From an uncultured Selenomonadaceae bacterium (lineage in GTDB: Bacteria > Bacillota > Negativicutes > Selenomonadales > Selenomonadaceae), in the NCBI GenBank assembly GCA_937902665.1, contig CALELM010000024.1:1-47250 (forward strand): DNA of 47,250 nucleotides, in the 5' to 3' direction. Of this stretch, positions 35,001 to 42,329 are shown piece after piece. The stretch's first letter is position 1; each line of letters opens with the position of its first letter. Both the position numbers and the translations under genes were made by a program. The notes under the pieces are model-generated. The model was not told where the DNA came from, ran no database searches, and worked only from the letters and a program-made list of their open reading frames with translations.

Positions 35001-35783
35001 ATCCCTGTGTTCCCCGGAACGAACTGCGAGTATGACTCGGCAAGGGCATGGGAACGTGCCGGAGCGGAGACTGAGATTTTGGTAGTCAGAAATCTTACGC
35101 CGAAAGCGGTAGAGGAAACGGTAGAAGCAATCGTCAAGGGCGTTCATGATTCGCAGATCATTATGTTGCCCGGCGGTTTCAGCGGTGGAGACGAGCCTGA
35201 CGGTTCCGGCAAATTCATTGCGGCAATGTTCCGCAATCCACGAATCAAGGAAGAGGTCATGAAGCTTCTTGACAAGAGAGATGGTTTGATGCTTGGTATC
35301 TGCAATGGTTTCCAGGCACTTATTAAGCTTGGTCTTGTCCCGTATGGCGAAATTCGCGACCTTTCTTCAGAGTCGCCTACGCTTACGCACAATCATATTG
35401 GACGGCATGTTTCCTGCATGGTGAGGACGAAGGTCGTGTCTAATCTCTCGCCTTGGTTCAATAATGTTGAGGTCGGAGATGTTCATACGATTGCTGTTTC
35501 TCATGGGGAAGGCCGCTTTGTAGCAGATCAGGAGGTCATCGCAAAGCTTCGCAGCCATGGGCAGATTGCTACGCAGTATGTTGATATGGCAGGAAATCCT
35601 TCCATGTCAATACCTTTCAACCCCAATGGTTCCGTTTGCGCAATCGAAGGTATTACAAGCCCGAATGGACGTGTGCTCGGGAAAATGGGACATTCTGAGC
35701 GTATTGGCAGGGATGTTGCAAAAAATGTACCGGGCAATAAGGATCAGCAGCTTTTCGAGGCTGGCGTGCGTTATTACAAGTAA
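32004..35783 (+). CDS. purL: Phosphoribosylformylglycinamidine synthase, single chain
   Basis: This enzyme makes formylglycinamidine ribonucleotide from FGAR, glutamine and ATP, the fourth step of purine synthesis. The 1259-residue protein is the single-chain form of Clostridia and relatives. The synthetase part includes DTYWSDHCRHTTF (near 220), FKNETHNHPTEIEPFGGAATCLGG (near 325) and a second AIGGKDSMSG-type motif (near 790). The C-terminal glutaminase domain has FPGTNCEYD, MLPGGFSGGDE and the nucleophile Cys1100 in LGICNGFQ. A GGAGG site lies nine bases before the ATG. The other pur genes are not in the window. Confidence 0.95.
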   Translation: MTVKRIFVEKRQGFYDIPAQQLCDDLRETFRLTKLKAVRVINRYDIEGLTDAEYAQVRSVVFSEPPVDVVYEETLPVFPNSRMFAVEYLPGQYDQTADSAAQCVQLVTQKERPEIATARVIVLVGEIDDKTFEDIKGYCINAVESREASLEKPESLNMKTEVPADVEILGNFNEMNDAELQAFMDQRGFAMSFEDLKFCQKYFRDTEHRAPTITEIRVIDTYWSDHCRHTTFTTAIDSVELEEGYFTPSMKAAYDRYMQDRTELYAGQKRDVTLMDIAVIGMKSLRKQGLLEDLDKSEEINACSIEIKADIDGEEQDWLVMFKNETHNHPTEIEPFGGAATCLGGAIRDPLSGRSYVYQAMRVTGAADPRLPISQTHPGKLPQKKITLGAASGYSSYGNQIGLATGQVREIYHEGYMAKRLEIGAVIAAAPKENVVRERPAAGDIIVLVGGRTGRDGCGGATGSSKEHTEESLTSCGAEVQKGNPPTERKIQRLFRNPVVSRMIKRCNDFGAGGVSVAIGELADGLLIDLDAVRKKYEGLDGTELAISESQERMAVVIEKKDLDAFVKYADEENLEAVCVAVVTAEPRLVMRWRGKEIVQMNRSFLDTNGVRQHVEAKISMPDAEKRYLHQIPVMVENCGNDLEKAWLENLKDLNVCSQKGLAERFDSTIGGNTVLMPFGGKNQLTPAEGMVAKLPVLGAETNTATAMTFGMNPHLTEWSPFHGALYAVVESVAKMVALGGRADKVRLTFQEYFESLGKDPEKWGKPFAALLGALWAQHELGVPAIGGKDSMSGTFMDMHVPPTLCSFAVDVLPADCAVSAEFKYPGNKVYAVPCPLDEQDLPDFCQLRKNFAQISKLTRGKQVFSAVSIGVGGIAGAISKMALGNGIGFTFAKQLTKEQLFCAEYGTILLEVSNQLDVSEALQDTGYYELGETTNVPSIVCGKAAVLISEIEEAYTKPLEKIFPTQVKHGLKDALKLVPYHQGRKIVSRVRTAKPKVFIPVFPGTNCEYDSARAWERAGAETEILVVRNLTPKAVEETVEAIVKGVHDSQIIMLPGGFSGGDEPDGSGKFIAAMFRNPRIKEEVMKLLDKRDGLMLGICNGFQALIKLGLVPYGEIRDLSSESPTLTHNHIGRHVSCMVRTKVVSNLSPWFNNVEVGDVHTIAVSHGEGRFVADQEVIAKLRSHGQIATQYVDMAGNPSMSIPFNPNGSVCAIEGITSPNGRVLGKMGHSERIGRDVAKNVPGNKDQQLFEAGVRYYK

Positions 35784-35801
35784 TGGATGGAGGCCATGAA
35801 A

Positions 35802-36188
35802 ATGGTAGGTATCGTAGTGGTATCTCACAGCCAGAAGCTAGCGGAAGGCGTTGCGGAACTGGCGCAGGCAATGGCAAGGGACGTTCGGATCGTGCCAGCC
35901 GGCGGACTGGAGGACGGAAGCCTTGGCACGAGCTTTCAGAGGATCAAGTCAGCTATCGAGAGTGTATATTCTGAAGACGGCGTAGCAATTTTCATGGATA
36001 TGGGAAGTGCTGTCATGACGGCAGAAGCTGTCTTGGAGGAAATGCCGGAACGCAGGATTGCAATGGTAGACTGCCCTTTTGTGGAAGGCGTGATTCTTGG
36101 AGCGGTAGAGGCAGCTGCTGGAGCTTCGCTGAAAACGATCAAGGACAGGGCTGAGGATGCACGGTTTACGCGCAAGTTGATTGATTGA
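35802..36188 (+). CDS. dhaM: DhaM-like PTS EIIA-mannose domain protein
   Basis: A 128-residue protein of the EIIA-Man fold that in DhaM passes phosphate from HPr to the dihydroxyacetone kinase subunit DhaL. The phosphorylated residue is His9 in IVVVSHSQ. Other family marks are VPAGGLEDGSLGTSFQRI and VAIFMDMGSAVMTAE. The start at 35802 is preferred since GGAGG lies eight bases upstream; two other in-frame ATGs come before it. It follows purL by 18 bp and a strong terminator follows. The kinase subunits DhaK and DhaL are not adjacent, so its partner must be encoded elsewhere or it has another role. Confidence 0.85.
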   Translation: MVGIVVVSHSQKLAEGVAELAQAMARDVRIVPAGGLEDGSLGTSFQRIKSAIESVYSEDGVAIFMDMGSAVMTAEAVLEEMPERRIAMVDCPFVEGVILGAVEAAAGASLKTIKDRAEDARFTRKLID

Positions 36189-36200
36189 GTTGTTTTGAGG

Positions 36201-36232
36201 GAGTATTGGGCAGTTTGTCCAATACTCTTTTT
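36201..36232 (+). terminator. Rho-independent terminator after dhaM
   Basis: A perfect 9-bp stem, GAGTATTGG (36201-36209) with CCAATACTC (36219-36227), followed by TTTTT. It ends the purL-dhaM transcript. Confidence 0.92.
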
Positions 36233-36301
36233 CTTGACAGCATTGATATGATATAGGTGGTGGCGGTTTCTAGTTTCTGCGATTATGATTTTGGACAGGG
36301 G

Positions 36302-37210
36302 GTGAGCAAAATTTATTTCAAGCCATTGCAGAAAGAGGATAAAAGGATTATGGATCATTTTTTGCGTGCAGGATATAATGAGAATTCTCAGTTGAGCTTT
36401 ACCAACCTGTATATGTGGCAAAATCTGTACCCAGTACAAATAGCGGTGGAAGATGATGTAATGTTTCTGACGAAAAGCGTCGATGGTGATTTTTTTGCAT
36501 TGCAGCCAATCGGTTCCAAGGAAAAAATGATATGGGCTGTTGATAAATTTATGGAGTATTTTCAGGATTTGGGAAAGCCGTTGCAATTTTTTCTTGTTGA
36601 TGAGAAGTTTGCGGAGCTGTTGGCAAATTATCCCGGTGCAGAGTTTAAGCTTCAGGCAAATCGAGATCGGTTTGATTATGTCTATCGAAGCGAGGATTTG
36701 ATTTGCTTGGCTGGACGAAAATATCATTCCAAAAAGAATCACTGGAATAGCTTTTGGCGTAATTTCCCGCAAGCAAGGTATGTACCGATTTCAGAAGAGA
36801 ATATTTCGCTTTGCAAGCTGGAGCTTGATAAGTGGTACCTGAGATATCGGCAGGAAAAGCCAGAGGATTCCGTTATAGAATGGGAACGGGATGCCGCTCT
36901 TGAGGTCTTGAATGATTTTTCCTTTTTTGAAGTTCGGGGAGGTGCCATATTGCTCGATGGTCGCATTGTTGCCTTTACCTTTGGCGAGCAGATCAACAAG
37001 GATATGGCAGTGATTCATGTCGAGAAAGCGGATCCAACGGTACGAGGAGCATATCCTGCAATCAATCAAGGATTTGTTGAACATGAATGGGCTCATCTGT
37101 CTTACATTAACAGGGAAGAGGATTTGGGAGTGGAAGGGCTTCGCAAGGCAAAGGAATCCTATAAGCCGGTGAAAATGATTCGGAAGTATAATGCAGTTTT
37201 GAAGCAATGA
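36302..37210 (+). CDS. DUF2156 / phosphatidylglycerol lysyltransferase C-terminal-like protein
   Basis: About 302 residues, recognised as the DUF2156 family: two GNAT acyltransferase-like domains related to the soluble part of lysyl-phosphatidylglycerol synthase. Typical segments are FKPLQKEDKRIMDHFLR at the start, ELSFTNLYMWQ-like SFTNLYMWQNLY, KKNHWNSFWRNFP in the middle, and a late INREEDLGVEGLRKAKESYKP. No membrane helices, so it is cytoplasmic and lacks the flippase part. The reaction is unknown. The start is unsure: the GTG at 36302 fits the family start and overlaps a short upstream frame; another GTG at 36257 is possible. Confidence 0.82.
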   Translation: MSKIYFKPLQKEDKRIMDHFLRAGYNENSQLSFTNLYMWQNLYPVQIAVEDDVMFLTKSVDGDFFALQPIGSKEKMIWAVDKFMEYFQDLGKPLQFFLVDEKFAELLANYPGAEFKLQANRDRFDYVYRSEDLICLAGRKYHSKKNHWNSFWRNFPQARYVPISEENISLCKLELDKWYLRYRQEKPEDSVIEWERDAALEVLNDFSFFEVRGGAILLDGRIVAFTFGEQINKDMAVIHVEKADPTVRGAYPAINQGFVEHEWAHLSYINREEDLGVEGLRKAKESYKPVKMIRKYNAVLKQ

Positions 37211-37227
37211 AATAGGGGGAAAATAAA

Positions 37228-38187
37228 ATGCTTAAACCACATAAATTAGTGATTATTGGGATGGGACATGTTGGCTCTGCTGTTTTGGCACGCGCAATCG
37301 CTTGCCAGCTGGCAGCAGAAATTGTTTGCATTGATACAGATGAGAAGGTAGCGCATGGAGAAGCTCTGGATGCGGTACATTCCTTGGCTTGCAGTCTTGT
37401 GCCGGGGATTCATGTAACGGCTGGCGGATTTGAGGAATGCCGTGATGCGGATGTCATTATCTGTGATGCAGGACCGAGCATCGTGCCGGGCGGTGACATG
37501 GATCGCCTGACACTTGCAAAAGAGAATATAGGCGTTACCCGCCATGTGATGAGCGAGGTTACAAAGTACACAAGGGATGCTGTCTTTATCATGATTACGA
37601 ATCCTCTGGATGTTACCACTTATGTGGCGGCTACGGAGTTTGGCTATCCGGAAGGGCGGCTTTTTGGTACGGGGACAACTTTGGAAACGCTTCGCTTTAA
37701 GAGCGTGATGGGAATGCACTATCATGTAAATCCAGCCGATGTGCAGGGATATATGCTGGGAGAGCATGGGAATTCTGCATTTACCGCATGGAGTACAGTA
37801 GGAATTGGCGGCGTTTGCCTGAAAGAATTGGATGATTTTTATACGCATGAGGAGCCATTGGATCGTGCAAAGGTTGCTCAGGATGTTGTAAATACTGCCT
37901 ATGACGTGGTGCAGTCAAAGGGCTGGACGAATACGGGCATTGCTATGGGAGTCTGCCGTTTGGCTAAGGCAGTATTCTTTGATGAGCAGGCCGTTATGCC
38001 AGTGTCGCTTCCTATGCATGGGGAATACGGAATTACGGATGTGGCGCTTTCCCTGCCTGCGATTATTGGCAAGGAGGGTGTCGTTAAGAGAATACCGCTC
38101 CACCTTCCGGAAGACGAGCTTTCCCTTATGAGAAAGAGTGCGGAAAGCGTAAAATCGGTACTTCGCATCAACCATGTAATCAAGTAA
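37228..38187 (+). CDS. L-lactate/L-2-hydroxyisocaproate dehydrogenase family protein
   Basis: A 319-residue NAD-dependent dehydrogenase of the lactate/malate family. GMGHVGSAV (11-19) binds NAD and the catalytic His lies in GEHGNSAF. The GEHGNS and AWSTV stretch and the long mobile loop PSIVPGGDMDR resemble L-2-hydroxyisocaproate dehydrogenase more than classical lactate dehydrogenase. In the motif TTLETLRFK, Glu replaces the catalytic-dyad Asp (usually TLDSARFR), which is unusual. It probably reduces a branched or larger 2-oxo acid, but specificity cannot be read with confidence. A GGGGG site precedes the ATG. Confidence 0.82.
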   Translation: MLKPHKLVIIGMGHVGSAVLARAIACQLAAEIVCIDTDEKVAHGEALDAVHSLACSLVPGIHVTAGGFEECRDADVIICDAGPSIVPGGDMDRLTLAKENIGVTRHVMSEVTKYTRDAVFIMITNPLDVTTYVAATEFGYPEGRLFGTGTTLETLRFKSVMGMHYHVNPADVQGYMLGEHGNSAFTAWSTVGIGGVCLKELDDFYTHEEPLDRAKVAQDVVNTAYDVVQSKGWTNTGIAMGVCRLAKAVFFDEQAVMPVSLPMHGEYGITDVALSLPAIIGKEGVVKRIPLHLPEDELSLMRKSAESVKSVLRINHVIK

Positions 38188-38192
38188 TTGGT

Positions 38193-38219
38193 GTATCGCA
38201 TAGAAAAGGTGAGCGATAC
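38193..38219 (+). other. Small hairpin after the dehydrogenase gene
   Basis: GTATCGC (38193-38199) and GCGATAC (38213-38219) form a 7-bp stem with a 13-base loop, six bases past the stop codon of the dehydrogenase. No T run follows; the main terminator lies just downstream. Confidence 0.5.
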
Positions 38220-38231
38220 GATTCATGTAGG

Positions 38232-38266
38232 AAAAGACAGCCACAAAGGAGAGTGACTGTCTTTTT
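38232..38266. terminator. Bidirectional terminator between convergent genes
   Basis: AAAAGACAG (38232-38240) and CTGTCTTTT (38257-38265) plus inner CAC/GTG form a stem flanked by an A run on one side and a T run on the other. It therefore works for both the dehydrogenase gene (plus) and the autotransporter gene (minus). Confidence 0.88.
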
Positions 38267-38312
38267 AATTGAAATTGTGTTATTTTTTAGAGGTCAATGC
38301 CCCAAAGGGTTT

Positions 38313-40511
38313 TTAATAGTTCCATAGGAATGAGGCATGAAGATCGATCCCCTCCTGTTTTCCTCTCCAGCAGGTTATGCCAAGGTCTGCGGCGAGATGA
38401 TTTTCTGCGTTGTCTTTTTGCTTCCAGCCAATTTCCCAAAGGAAGCTTCCTCCCTTGAGGGAAGGGGATGGCGTGCTGAGTCCTCGATAGGTTGCACTCG
38501 CTTCGCTGTCAAATTCATAATCCCATGCAACGCCAGCATAAAGCTGTTGGTTTTCTGCAATGTCCTGCGTCAGCTTTGTCCCCAAACGAAGACGGCAGGA
38601 TCGAACTGCATCAAATTGATAGGTTTCTCCACTGCTAAGGTGTGGGCTATCTTGCCCTTGCAGGGTGTAGAAAAACTTTCCGTAGGTATCTAAATGGGAT
38701 CTTTCTGATAGCTTAAAAATTTTTCCTGCGCCGGCATGAATTCCCAGATAATTGGATTCTGTGTCATAGCTAGTTGCAATTTTATCAAGAATTCCGGAAT
38801 AGTTGCCTTTTAGCTTTCCTATGCGCAGGCTTCCTTCGTAATAGTCACCTGAAACAAAAGATTTTTTTGCAAGGAATCCGATACCGAAGCATTGCTGTGC
38901 TCCTGTACCGTGAGTTCCGTCATCAAGATAGCTGTCGTAATTTGCCCTTCCGTATTCCAAGAATGGAGCAAGAAGCAGATTGGAATTTTTGTAATGCAAT
39001 TTTCGTGCGAAGCCAAGCGTTCCGGAGAGACCTTTCGTGTCGATATGCGAGCCGGAATTGTATCGCATATTGTTCCCGCCAATAGCGGCAAATGGAGAAT
39101 AAGTGCCTTCGGAAGGATTGGTGTTGCTGGAATTGCCAGTTGCCTCCTCAGCATTTGCTGTGCTCTGCGTGGCAAGGAGATTGCTGCTGCTGTTTAAAAG
39201 TCCAATGCCGGCGGCACGGGTTTCTGTCAGGGATTTCGTTTCTTCCTTTAGCTTTATGGGGATTTGCGGTTTTTGCAAGATCTGCTTTTTTTTAGAGATA
39301 TCTGTTTTGGAATTTGTTTGACTGGACTTTTTTGATGGATTCGATGGCGGAGTTTGGGGAGGGGCAGGTTTAGGATCTGGTGGATCTTGCATGGGATTGT
39401 TCTTTGAAGGAGGGGAAGGGGCATTTGAAATGACGGCGGTTAAGGCGGTATTGTTGTCTGTCAGGGAAATATCCAGTGGGTAGTCTATGGATACGCCTTC
39501 TGTCAAGGTACCATAAGTTACGTTCTTGGCAATGATTCCGTTTGTGTTTTTTATTAGTGTGATGCTGTCTCCTTTTTTTAGGGAGGAACCTGCCATAACT
39601 CCTGCGCGCACATAGGTTTGGTTTTCTTCATTCAGACCGGAAATGTCAGTGGGATCTTCGCCGCAGACTTGAATCATGACATCTCCGCTACTGGCAGTTT
39701 TGGGAATATAAAAATTATAAAATTGAAAGGCTGAAATTTCTTTTACTGCAATCGGAACATAAAGGTTCAAGGTGTTTCCTTGAAAGCTGTTTTTTTTGCT
39801 GCTGCTGTTGGCGTATCCTCCTATCAGGAGGAGTTCGGGTCCCAAGATTCCTCCTTTGACCGTTATGATGTTTCCTGTGGCTGTTCCATTTGGGGAATAA
39901 CCGCCGTATATGCGATTATTGAAGGTTCCGCTGTGAATGATAATCTCGTTATTGCATGCGTCGCTTTTCGTCGAATAACCTCCTCGAATGCGAGTTTTTT
40001 CAAAATTATCGCCAGATATTTCTAGGGTATTTCCGCTTGCTTTTCCACCGTTGGTGGCATATCCACCGTATAGTACCTGAGCTACGGAACAGTTTTCTCC
40101 AATTTGCACATAATTATTGGAGCAGTCGTCATCTGTTTCGGGAGAATAAGAACCGTAAAGGCTGTATATTTCAGCATTGGAAATGGAAATATGAAAGCTG
40201 AGTGGCGATTTGGCTTTTGGTTCCTTTATAAAATAATGTCCAGCAATCACAGGAGAATCGCCTGTAAAACCTTCCAAGTTGCTGATTTGAATCATGGTTG
40301 ACGTGTTCCGCCAATTGCTGTTCGGTACCCAAAGTGATTGTGTACCATTTTTTTGTATGCGCATGCCGTCCTCTATATGGAAACCGTCCTTGGTCTGGTC
40401 GATGAGGACATCAGGGGAATAAGAATCGGCATAAGCGCTTGAGCTGATTGTGAGAATTGCAGGAAAAATAATGGGTATCATTTTTTGCAGTGATTTTTTT
40501 TGAAGAATCAT
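38313..40511 (-). CDS. Autotransporter with short repeat passenger
   Basis: A 732-residue type V secreted protein. Residues 1-28 are a signal peptide (SSSAYA end). The passenger (about 29-360) contains five GSY/GGY turns at residues 120, 149, 177, 203 and 231, spaced 26-29 apart, so it is built from repeats of about 28 residues, each with GGY, an Asn and a short hydrophobic strand, likely a beta helix. A Pro-rich linker (about 363-393) and Lys/Gln-rich stretch lead to the beta barrel (about 471-732), which ends in LWNY as outer-membrane barrels do. The passenger function is unknown. A GAAAGGAG site precedes the ATG. Confidence 0.85.
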   Translation of the reverse strand: MILQKKSLQKMIPIIFPAILTISSSAYADSYSPDVLIDQTKDGFHIEDGMRIQKNGTQSLWVPNSNWRNTSTMIQISNLEGFTGDSPVIAGHYFIKEPKAKSPLSFHISISNAEIYSLYGSYSPETDDDCSNNYVQIGENCSVAQVLYGGYATNGGKASGNTLEISGDNFEKTRIRGGYSTKSDACNNEIIIHSGTFNNRIYGGYSPNGTATGNIITVKGGILGPELLLIGGYANSSSKKNSFQGNTLNLYVPIAVKEISAFQFYNFYIPKTASSGDVMIQVCGEDPTDISGLNEENQTYVRAGVMAGSSLKKGDSITLIKNTNGIIAKNVTYGTLTEGVSIDYPLDISLTDNNTALTAVISNAPSPPSKNNPMQDPPDPKPAPPQTPPSNPSKKSSQTNSKTDISKKKQILQKPQIPIKLKEETKSLTETRAAGIGLLNSSSNLLATQSTANAEEATGNSSNTNPSEGTYSPFAAIGGNNMRYNSGSHIDTKGLSGTLGFARKLHYKNSNLLLAPFLEYGRANYDSYLDDGTHGTGAQQCFGIGFLAKKSFVSGDYYEGSLRIGKLKGNYSGILDKIATSYDTESNYLGIHAGAGKIFKLSERSHLDTYGKFFYTLQGQDSPHLSSGETYQFDAVRSCRLRLGTKLTQDIAENQQLYAGVAWDYEFDSEASATYRGLSTPSPSLKGGSFLWEIGWKQKDNAENHLAADLGITCWRGKQEGIDLHASFLWNY

Positions 40512-40611
40512 GAAAACACTCCTTTCTGTCTGTTTTAAGGCTACAAATATCTTCTACAAAAATACATAAAATCCTTTTTATTTTATGATTTTTTTTGCAG
40601 GGATTCTTTCG

Positions 40612-40639
40612 TTGACAAAATATTGCGGTGTTGTAAAAT
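40612..40639 (+). promoter_or_regulatory. Promoter of the ybeY-era operon
   Basis: TTGACA (40612-40617), a 16-bp spacer and TAAAAT (40634-40639) make the best sigma-70-type promoter in this region. Transcription would start near 40646, giving a long leader of about 270 bases that contains repeat copy 4 before ybeY. Confidence 0.65.
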
Positions 40640-40715
40640 TACTTTGTGACAGCTTGAAAGAGAATTTGTGAAATTTTGGGCTGTCATCCTAAAATTGGAA
40701 GAAGGAACGAAGCAG

Positions 40716-40857
40716 TAACGAAGCTAAATATGTCCCCTTCTTCAACAGCTTGCTGTAAGTGGGGGAAATCAAGTTTTAACAAGCGGTGACTTTCGCTTCG
40801 TTGAAACGCAAATTGGAGGGAAAATGCTTATGACATTTTCTTGAACAATGGTGCTAT
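40716..40857 (+). repeat. Structured intergenic repeat, copy 4 (complete)
   Basis: Complete but slightly shorter copy, 60 bp upstream of ybeY. The middle hairpin keeps its AACAAGCG/CGCTTCGTT stem and has lost bases only in its loop. The last hairpin has one change, leaving seven of eight pairs. AACGAAGC occurs twice at the left end (40706 and 40717). It lies within the predicted ybeY leader RNA. Confidence 0.9.
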
Positions 40858-40879
40858 AAAGAAAGGCGGGAAAAATCAG

Positions 40880-40927
40880 ATGCCTTGTCGCAGGACGAAT
40901 GCAGATGATGGATTGTTATGGAAGTAA
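40880..40927 (+). CDS. Possible leader peptide overlapping ybeY start
   Basis: A 15-codon frame (MPCRRTNADDGLLWK) with a good AAGGCGGG ribosome binding site. It ends with TAA at 40925-40927, ten bases inside ybeY. ybeY itself has only a weak site, so ribosomes ending this frame could restart at the ybeY ATG. It may equally be chance. Confidence 0.3.
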   Translation: MPCRRTNADDGLLWK

Positions 40928-41382
40928 TTATTAGCAAATTTCCGGAGGATATGGAAATTTTTCCGGAGATGGAAGAAGTAGTGCGTCTTGCCGTGGAAAA
41001 GGTAGGCAGTCTTTATGGCGTGCAGAATGGGGAAGTAAGCGTTACTTTGACGGACAATGCCTATATTCACGAATTAAATCGGCAGTATCGAAAAATAGAT
41101 CGTCCAACGGATGTACTTTCCTTTGCACTGAATGAAAGCGAAGAACCTGAAATTGTGGGCGGAGCGGAAGTCAATGTGCTTGGAGATCTCGTTATTTCTG
41201 TGGAGCGTGCAGAGGAACAGGCAGAGGAATATGGGCACAGCCTGCGGCGTGAGCTGGCATTTTTAGCAGTGCACGGCATGTTGCATCTCTTGGGATATGA
41301 CCACATGGAGGAAGAGGAACGAAAAGAGATGGAGGAAGAACAGCGGTTTGTCATGGGGGAACTTGGCATTTCGAGAGCGTGA
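40918..41382 (+). CDS. ybeY: Endoribonuclease YbeY
   Basis: YbeY is a zinc-dependent RNase needed for 16S rRNA 3' end maturation and ribosome quality control. The 154-residue protein carries the family motif HGMLHLLGYDH with zinc ligands His119, His123 and His129, and the upstream TDVLSFAL strand. The start is set by the family N-terminus, although its ribosome binding site is weak. It is first in a run with era, the DUF502 gene and recO, an order common in Firmicutes. Confidence 0.93.
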   Translation: MEVIISKFPEDMEIFPEMEEVVRLAVEKVGSLYGVQNGEVSVTLTDNAYIHELNRQYRKIDRPTDVLSFALNESEEPEIVGGAEVNVLGDLVISVERAEEQAEEYGHSLRRELAFLAVHGMLHLLGYDHMEEEERKEMEEEQRFVMGELGISRA

Positions 41383-41408
41383 TATTTGATTGAGAAGGGA
41401 CTAGTTGT

Positions 41409-42311
41409 ATGAGTGAAAAGATTTTTAAGTCAGGATTTATTGCTGTGATTGGTCGTCCAAATGTTGGAAAATCCACCCTGATTAACCAGTTGATAGGACA
41501 AAAGATTGCTATTATGTCGGATAAGCCGCAGACAACGAGAAATCGTATTTTGTGTGTGCTGACGCAGCAGGATGCGCAAATGATATTTTTGGACACGCCG
41601 GGAATTCATAAGCCAAAGGACAAGCTTGGCGAGTATATGGTCAAGGCTTCGGAAGGAACGCTCAAGGAAGTCGATGCGATTTTTTTTGTCGTAGATGCAA
41701 CGGAAAAAATGGGTGCTGGCGAGTTTTATATCATGGAACGTCTGAAAGCAACGAAGCGTCCTGTGATTCTCGTAGTCAATAAGCTGGATTTGATAGAAAA
41801 GGAACAGGTGCTTCCAATCATTACGCATTACATGGAAAAATATCCATTTGCGGGAGTTGTTCCGATTTCAGCAAAGGAAGAAACCAATTTAGAAGGGCTT
41901 TTGGAGGAAGCAAAAAAATATCTTCCGGAAGGACCGCAGTATTATCCGGAGGATATGGTAACAGATCAGCCGGAGCGCTTGCTTGTTGCGGAGCTTGTCC
42001 GTGAGAAGATTTTGCATTTGACAAGAGATGAAGTTCCTCATTCTATCGCCGTGGATGTCGATGAGATGACGACCAGAAAAAATAGTGATGTGTATGTCCG
42101 TGCAACGATTTATGTGGAACGTGAGTCCCAAAAGGGAATTGTCATTGGGGCAAAGGGAACCATGCTCAAGGAGATTGGAGGACTCGCGCGAAAAGACATC
42201 GAGGCATTGCTGGGCTCCAAGACATTCTTGGATCTTTGGGTAAAGGTGAAAAAGGATTGGCGTAATCGGGACAGTATCCTGCGTGGTTTTGGCTTGGGGG
42301 ATTCCAAATAA
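41409..42311 (+). CDS. era: GTPase Era
   Basis: Era is an essential GTPase that binds the 3' end of 16S rRNA during 30S assembly. In 300 residues it has the G motifs GRPNVGKS (15-22), DTPG (62-65), NKLD (124-127) and SAKEE, followed by a C-terminal KH RNA-binding domain with GIVIGAKGTMLKEIG. Length and layout are normal. An AAGGGA site precedes the ATG. It is 26 bp after ybeY, whose product acts on the same rRNA. Confidence 0.96.
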   Translation: MSEKIFKSGFIAVIGRPNVGKSTLINQLIGQKIAIMSDKPQTTRNRILCVLTQQDAQMIFLDTPGIHKPKDKLGEYMVKASEGTLKEVDAIFFVVDATEKMGAGEFYIMERLKATKRPVILVVNKLDLIEKEQVLPIITHYMEKYPFAGVVPISAKEETNLEGLLEEAKKYLPEGPQYYPEDMVTDQPERLLVAELVREKILHLTRDEVPHSIAVDVDEMTTRKNSDVYVRATIYVERESQKGIVIGAKGTMLKEIGGLARKDIEALLGSKTFLDLWVKVKKDWRNRDSILRGFGLGDSK

Positions 42312-42329
42312 TTTGGAGGAAATGTTTTT

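Larger units (their letters stand above)
40512..40917. other. Divergent intergenic region with promoter and repeat copy 4
   Basis: These 406 bases separate the autotransporter gene (minus) from ybeY (plus). They hold an AT-rich stretch near the autotransporter, a strong plus-strand promoter, the fourth structured repeat and a short leader frame. I could not identify a clear minus-strand promoter for the autotransporter, although the AT-rich region at 40540-40610 is the likely place. Confidence 0.6.
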
